Shown piece after piece: positions 6,663 to 9,514 of a stretch of DNA of 9,514 bases. The translations under genes and the position numbers were made by a program. The notes beneath the pieces are model-generated. The model saw only the letters and a program-made list of their open reading frames with translations. It was not told where the DNA came from and ran no database searches. The DNA is from Rhodobiaceae bacterium (GTDB taxonomy: Bacteria > Pseudomonadota > Alphaproteobacteria > Parvibaculales > Parvibaculaceae). The first letter of the stretch is position 1, and the number at the start of each line of letters is the position of its first letter. Location of the stretch: positions 1-9,514 of the forward strand of contig DAIEIL010000201.1 of the NCBI GenBank assembly GCA_027352645.1, in the 5' to 3' direction.

Positions 6663-7337
6663 TTGACCTATCACCATGGAAACCTGCGCAACGCGCTGCT
6701 TGATCGCGCCGCCGCGGTGATCGCGGAGCAAGGCATTGAAAGCCTGAGCCTGCGCGCCCTGGCCCGCGATCTCGGGGTCTCCCACGCCGCGCCGTCGCGC
6801 CACTTCACCGACAAGGCGGACCTCTTGCGTGCGCTCGCCACCGAAGGCAGCAACAAGTTCATCACCTATGTCTTCGCGGCGGCGGAGGCAGCGGGCGACA
6901 ACCCGTTGGAACGCTACGCGGCGATGGGCAAGGCCTATATCCGCTTCAGCCTGGAATATCCCGCCTATTACCGGGCGATCACTCATCCCGACGTCGCCGC
7001 GCATGCCGACGACGAACTCAAGGCCAGCGAGAAGCGCCGTGCGATCATCATCGACGATGCAGCACGCGCCGCACAGGCGGCAGGCTGGCTCCCGGACGAG
7101 TCTGTGGACGACATCGTGATGTTCAGCATCGCCACCGTGCGAGGCATATCCGCGATGCTCGGCGATCCGCTTCACTCGCCGATCCACTCGCGACAACCGA
7201 AAATCCAGGACTACGACGCGCTGATCGAGCGCATGGTGTGCCTCATCATCGATCCGGCAGCGCCGCAAAAGAGCTCAACCCGCCCCACCGCAAAAAAGCA
7301 GTCCGGGAAAAAAGACAACGAGGGAGACCGCACATGA
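6663..7337 (+). CDS. TetR/AcrR-family transcriptional regulator
   Basis: This is a predicted autorepressor of about 224 residues that also controls the two following genes. The N-terminal DNA-binding domain reads YHHGNLRNALLDRA (residues 3-16), followed by the helix-turn-helix LRALARDLGVSHAAPSRHF (about 30-48) and KADLLRAL. This is the AcrR/TetR subgroup with the HHGNLR opening. A ligand-binding helical domain follows, with YPAYYRAITHP typical of the WHG-type TetR C-terminal domain. It ends in a Lys-rich tail. The start is ambiguous. ATG at 6633 lies within operator O2 and upstream of the predicted transcription start, and its first ten codons are AT-rich and unlike the gene. TTG at 6663, with AGG 7 bases upstream, is therefore preferred. 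The stop overlaps the next ATG (ATGA at 7334-7337). The ligand is unknown; an acyl or lipid-like effector is a guess from the desaturase partner. Confidence 0.88.
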   Translation: MTYHHGNLRNALLDRAAAVIAEQGIESLSLRALARDLGVSHAAPSRHFTDKADLLRALATEGSNKFITYVFAAAEAAGDNPLERYAAMGKAYIRFSLEYPAYYRAITHPDVAAHADDELKASEKRRAIIIDDAARAAQAAGWLPDESVDDIVMFSIATVRGISAMLGDPLHSPIHSRQPKIQDYDALIERMVCLIIDPAAPQKSSTRPTAKKQSGKKDNEGDRT

Positions 7338-7531
7338 TCCGGCACGTATTGCAGGCACTAGGTCCATGGGGACCCGTACTCTTTGGCTTCGGCTTTCTGG
7401 CGCCGCTGATCGCGACGCTGCTGAAAGACGCCGGCCTCGCGGCGCCGCTCGGCCTCACACCCATTCAGTTCGGCCTCATCCTCGGCCCGGTCCTCGGCCT
7501 TTCGGCGAAGCTGCGGGGGCGCTGGATATGA
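7334..7531 (+). CDS. Small hydrophobic membrane protein, 65 aa, function unknown
   Basis: I do not recognise this family. The protein is Gly/Pro-rich and has two hydrophobic segments (about residues 9-30, including FGFGFLAPLIATLL, and about 41-57, FGLILGPVLGLSA). They are joined by a short turn with one Lys-Asp pair, and the protein ends in a basic KLRGRW tail. This suggests a two-helix hairpin in the inner membrane. It is likely a real gene: GAGGGAG lies 7 bases upstream of ATG 7334, and it overlaps both neighbours by ATGA (7334-7337 and 7528-7531), so all three genes appear translationally coupled. Codon use is GC-rich like the neighbours. A role as partner or stabiliser of the adjacent membrane desaturase is a context-based inference only. 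Confidence 0.75.
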   Translation: MIRHVLQALGPWGPVLFGFGFLAPLIATLLKDAGLAAPLGLTPIQFGLILGPVLGLSAKLRGRWI

Positions 7532-8418
7532 GCATCGCGGAAGCAACCAACACTCCCTATTCCCAGATGAGCGACCGCGAGCTGGCGCGTGCCGAAGCCG
7601 CCATCGCACGAAAATACATCGGCCGCTTCTCCTGGTTCATGGCCGCATGGGGCCTCAGCAACCTTGCCTGCTGGCTCGCGCTCTGGCCACTGATGCTGAG
7701 CGGCATCCTTCCGGTCTGGGTGGCCTTTCCGATTGCCACCATAAATGTGATCCTCTGCTATCTGCCTTCGCATGAAGCTCAGCATACGAACTTTTCAACG
7801 GGCGGCCCTGCCCTTCGCTGGTTCAACGAATTCATCGGCTATGTTTCGACCATTCCGATGGTGCTCCCCTTCAAGATCGCCCGTCTCACGCATATGGAGC
7901 ATCACAGCCACACGAACGACCCGGAGCTGGATCCCGACTACAGCGTAAAGGCGGATAGCTGGCAGCAGGCTCTCCTGACAGCCTACAAGCGCCGCCAGCC
8001 GGGCCAGCCCAACGCCTATGGCGAAACGCTGAAACGGCTCGGTGACAGCCCTGTGGTCAAGCGCGCCAGTCTCGAAGGCGCGGCGCAGGTACTCGCCTTC
8101 TGGGGCATCATCAGCGCGCTCGCATGGAGCGGCTATGCGCTGGAGGCCGCAGCCCTCTGGTGGCTGCCGCGCTACCTCGGCACCTTCTATATTTCGCTCT
8201 ATCTGAGTTGGGCGCCCCATTTTCCGGCGCCGGAGCAAGGGCGCTACCGCAACACGCGCCATTTCACCCACCCGCTCGGCAACATCCTCGCGCTCGGCAT
8301 GGAGGACCACATCGTCCACCACCTCCACCCCGCGATTCCGCTCGACCTGAACGCGGCGGCTTATCGGGAAATGAAGCCCATTCTCGATGCACGCGGCTGC
8401 CGCGATGAGAGGTTCTAA
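7528..8418 (+). CDS. Membrane fatty acid desaturase / hydroxylase family protein (three His boxes)
   Basis: This 296-residue integral membrane di-iron enzyme belongs to the FA_desaturase superfamily, which includes acyl desaturases and CrtR-type carotenoid hydroxylases. All three histidine boxes are present: HEAQH (82-86), HMEHHSH (His122, 125, 126, 128) and HIVHHLHP (His261, 264, 265, 267). Hydrophobic stretches at about 36-80, 98-117 and 190-230 fit the usual membrane core, with the boxes on the cytoplasmic side. The box 2 context (HMEHHSHTNDPE followed by DPD) and the short length resemble the CrtR/short desaturase branch more than acyl-CoA desaturases, so the substrate is open. The start at ATG 7528 overlaps the previous stop, and the gene is followed at once by an intrinsic terminator. 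It is the likely effector of the TetR-controlled module. Electron donors are not encoded nearby. Confidence 0.88.
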   Translation: MSIAEATNTPYSQMSDRELARAEAAIARKYIGRFSWFMAAWGLSNLACWLALWPLMLSGILPVWVAFPIATINVILCYLPSHEAQHTNFSTGGPALRWFNEFIGYVSTIPMVLPFKIARLTHMEHHSHTNDPELDPDYSVKADSWQQALLTAYKRRQPGQPNAYGETLKRLGDSPVVKRASLEGAAQVLAFWGIISALAWSGYALEAAALWWLPRYLGTFYISLYLSWAPHFPAPEQGRYRNTRHFTHPLGNILALGMEDHIVHHLHPAIPLDLNAAAYREMKPILDARGCRDERF

Positions 8419-8424
8419 AAGTGG

Positions 8425-8450
8425 AAGGCCCCTCCCCTGGGGCCTTTTAT
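8425..8450 (+). terminator. Rho-independent terminator after the desaturase gene
   Basis: AAGGCCCC (8425-8432), a 6-base loop and GGGGCCTT (8439-8446) form a perfect 8-bp stem followed by TTATTTTT. The stem begins 6 bp after the desaturase TAA. It separates the desaturase module from lexA and supports independent transcription of lexA. Confidence 0.9.
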
Positions 8451-8452
8451 TT

Positions 8453-8461
8453 TTATCCACA
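8453..8461 (+). promoter_or_regulatory. DnaA box TTATCCACA upstream of the lexA promoter
   Basis: TTATCCACA is an exact match to the strict DnaA box consensus (E. coli oriC R1/R4 type). It lies 5 bp upstream of the lexA -35 hexamer and directly after the terminator T-tract. A single box is no origin, but its placement against a promoter could allow DnaA to affect lexA transcription. Chance occurrence in a window of this size is not negligible. Confidence 0.45.
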
Positions 8462-8466
8462 GAGCC

Positions 8467-8495
8467 TTGACGCGAGACGGGAACCAAACTAGAAC
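8467..8495 (+). promoter_or_regulatory. lexA promoter
   Basis: TTGACG (8467-8472) and TAGAAC (8490-8495) are separated by 17 bp, predicting a start near 8502. The SOS box covers the end of the spacer and the -10, as expected for an autorepressed lexA gene. Confidence 0.75.
8481..8495. promoter_or_regulatory. SOS box (LexA operator) GAAC-N7-GAAC
   Basis: GAAC (8481-8484), seven bases and GAAC (8492-8495) match exactly the direct-repeat LexA box known from Alphaproteobacteria (GTTC-N7-GTTC on the other strand). It overlaps the -10 element of the lexA promoter, so bound LexA would block transcription of its own gene. Confidence 0.9.
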
Positions 8496-8505
8496 AAGTG
8501 CCGAG

Positions 8506-8520
8506 GTTTATGGTTTGTTC
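8506..8520. promoter_or_regulatory. Second, one-mismatch SOS box GTTT-N7-GTTC in opposite orientation
   Basis: GTTT (8506-8509), seven bases and GTTC (8517-8520) match GTTC-N7-GTTC with one mismatch, on the strand opposite to the first box. Its centre lies 25 bp downstream of the centre of the first box, just past the predicted transcription start. It may be a weaker second LexA site. The similarity is seen; occupancy is inferred. Confidence 0.5.
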
Positions 8521-8540
8521 CATATTTGGGGCCCGAAAGC

Positions 8541-9251
8541 ATGCTCACACGCAAACAGCACGAACTCCTGATGTTCATTCACGAGCGCATCAAGGAGGGA
8601 GGCGTGTCTCCGAGCTTCGACGAGATGAAGGATGCGCTCGACCTGCGCTCCAAGTCCGGCATTCATCGCCTCATCACGGCGCTTGAGGAGCGGGGCTTCA
8701 TCCGCCGCCTCGCCCACCGCGCCCGTGCTCTGGAAATCGTGAAGCTGCCCGAATCCGCTTCGCCGAGCCTCTCCGTCTCACGCAACAAGGGCTTCTCGCC
8801 CAGCGTGATCGAAGGCAGCCGCGGCAAGCCCCTGAGCCGGGATTTGCAACCCGCGCAGCAGTCCGAAAACACGATCACCCTGTCCGTGATGGGCCGCATC
8901 GCCGCCGGCACCCCGATCGAAGCGCTGCAGGAGGAGAGCCATCAGGTCGCCGTGCCCCTGACGCTGCTCGGCTCCGGCGAGCATTACGCGCTCGAGGTCA
9001 AAGGCGACTCCATGATCGACGCGGGCATTCTCGACGGCGACACGGTACTCATTCAGCGCTGCGATACCGCCAATAGCGGCGAGATCGTCGTGGCGCTTGT
9101 CGACGGCATGGAAGCAACGTTGAAGCGCCTGCGCCGCAAAGGCGATTCCATCGCCCTCGAAGCCGCGAACCCCGCCTATGAAACGCGCATCTTCGGGCCG
9201 GATCGTGTGAAGGTTCAGGGCAAGCTCGTCGGGCTTCTGCGCCGCTACTGA
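8541..9251 (+). CDS. lexA: LexA SOS repressor
   Basis: LexA represses DNA-damage genes and cleaves itself when stimulated by RecA filaments. The 236-residue protein has an N-terminal winged helix (about 1-68, MLTRKQHELLMFI, SPSFDEMKDALDLRSKSGIH, ALEERGFIRR), a long variable linker (about 70-112) and a C-terminal peptidase S24 domain. Seen catalytic features are the Ala122-Gly123 scissile bond in GRIAAGTP, nucleophile Ser157 in GDSMIDAG and general base Lys195 in ATLKR. The linker is longer than in E. coli LexA (202 aa), as usual for alphaproteobacteria. ATG at 8541 was preferred to an in-frame start at 8526, because MLTRKQHELL is the canonical beginning. The ribosome-binding site is weak. Two SOS boxes lie upstream. 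The 3' end overlaps the convergent comEC tail by 7 bp. Confidence 0.97.
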   Translation: MLTRKQHELLMFIHERIKEGGVSPSFDEMKDALDLRSKSGIHRLITALEERGFIRRLAHRARALEIVKLPESASPSLSVSRNKGFSPSVIEGSRGKPLSRDLQPAQQSENTITLSVMGRIAAGTPIEALQEESHQVAVPLTLLGSGEHYALEVKGDSMIDAGILDGDTVLIQRCDTANSGEIVVALVDGMEATLKRLRRKGDSIALEAANPAYETRIFGPDRVKVQGKLVGLLRRY

Positions 9252-9514
9252 TCGCCTGCACGGTCGTCGCGCGGCGATTTTGCCGTGAATTGGCGCTGCA
9301 CCCATGGACGGCGGCCCCGCGTCTCGCGCGAGGTCTCCATTCTCATCTCTCCATCATCTCCGTAGTAGATCGCAATCGCGCCGCTCCTCCAGAGGTCGAA
9401 GCGATCGACGACCAGCTGCGCATGACACCTCGCGCGAATGCGGCGCGATATGGGCACCGTCGCGATGACGATATCGGCCCTGGCGCAATCGTCGGCCAGA
9501 GCTTCCAACCCTTC
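9245..9514 (-). CDS. comEC: ComEC/Rec2-family protein, C-terminal end (5' part outside window)
   Basis: The frame is open to the window edge, so only the last 89 codons plus the TAG stop are seen. The sequence ends in a pattern I associate with ComEC/Rec2 proteins: a cysteine followed by DIVIATVPI, then RARC, VVDRFDLWRSGAIAI and a final RGRRPW. That region belongs to the C-terminal metallo-beta-lactamase-like part. ComEC forms the inner-membrane channel for DNA uptake, although in many alphaproteobacteria its role is unproven. Context supports the call: comEC commonly lies convergent to lexA in this class. The identification rests on a short tail and on synteny, so it is less certain than the other calls. 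Confidence 0.72.
   Translation of the reverse strand, partial: EGLEALADDCARADIVIATVPISRRIRARCHAQLVVDRFDLWRSGAIAIYYGDDGEMRMETSRETRGRRPWVQRQFTAKSPRDDRAGDQ

Noticed and set aside
8453..8461. Replication origin
   Set aside because: There is only one DnaA box, with no AT-rich unwinding region or box cluster, and no origin-associated genes nearby.

Overview
The window is ordinary, densely packed chromosomal DNA from a GC-rich bacterium, most likely an alphaproteobacterium. Three things point there. The trp(G)DC-moaC-moeA-lexA gene order, with a convergent comEC beyond lexA, is typical of that class. The lexA promoter carries the alphaproteobacterial SOS box GAAC-N7-GAAC. The LexA winged-helix is also of the alphaproteobacterial type. 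A Parvibaculum-like or other Rhizobiales-related genome would fit, but the genus cannot be fixed from the sequence alone.

Layout. (1) 1-366: the 3' end of murI (glutamate racemase), convergent with a minus-strand, membrane-anchored divergent polysaccharide deacetylase (376-1377). (2) 1378-1518: a divergent intergenic region with a 12-bp perfect palindrome, a good promoter candidate and a small perfect hairpin just before trpG. (3) 1519-6593: a tightly spaced same-strand run trpG-trpD-trpC-kdsA-moaC-moeA. It combines anthranilate and tryptophan synthesis, KDO (lipopolysaccharide core) synthesis and molybdenum cofactor synthesis. trpE is not next to trpG, and kdsA sits between the trp and mo genes. 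(4) 6594-8450: a self-contained three-gene module. It has a TetR-family regulator with two near-identical 15-bp operators over its own promoter, an unrecognised 65-residue hydrophobic protein, and a histidine-box membrane desaturase/hydroxylase. The genes are joined by two successive 4-bp ATGA stop/start overlaps and closed by a strong intrinsic terminator. (5) 8451-9251: lexA, with a consensus-type promoter, one perfect and one near-perfect SOS box, and a perfect DnaA box just upstream. (6) 9245-9514: the C-terminal end of a minus-strand comEC that overlaps the lexA tail by 7 bp.

The most original part is the TetR / 65-aa protein / desaturase module, which lies between two genes (moeA and lexA) that are commonly neighbours. 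Its twin operators, dense packing and orphan small membrane protein suggest an autoregulated lipid- or isoprenoid-modifying unit. No RNA genes, CRISPR arrays, insertion sequences or attachment sites were seen. No stretch longer than 300 bases lacks a gene.
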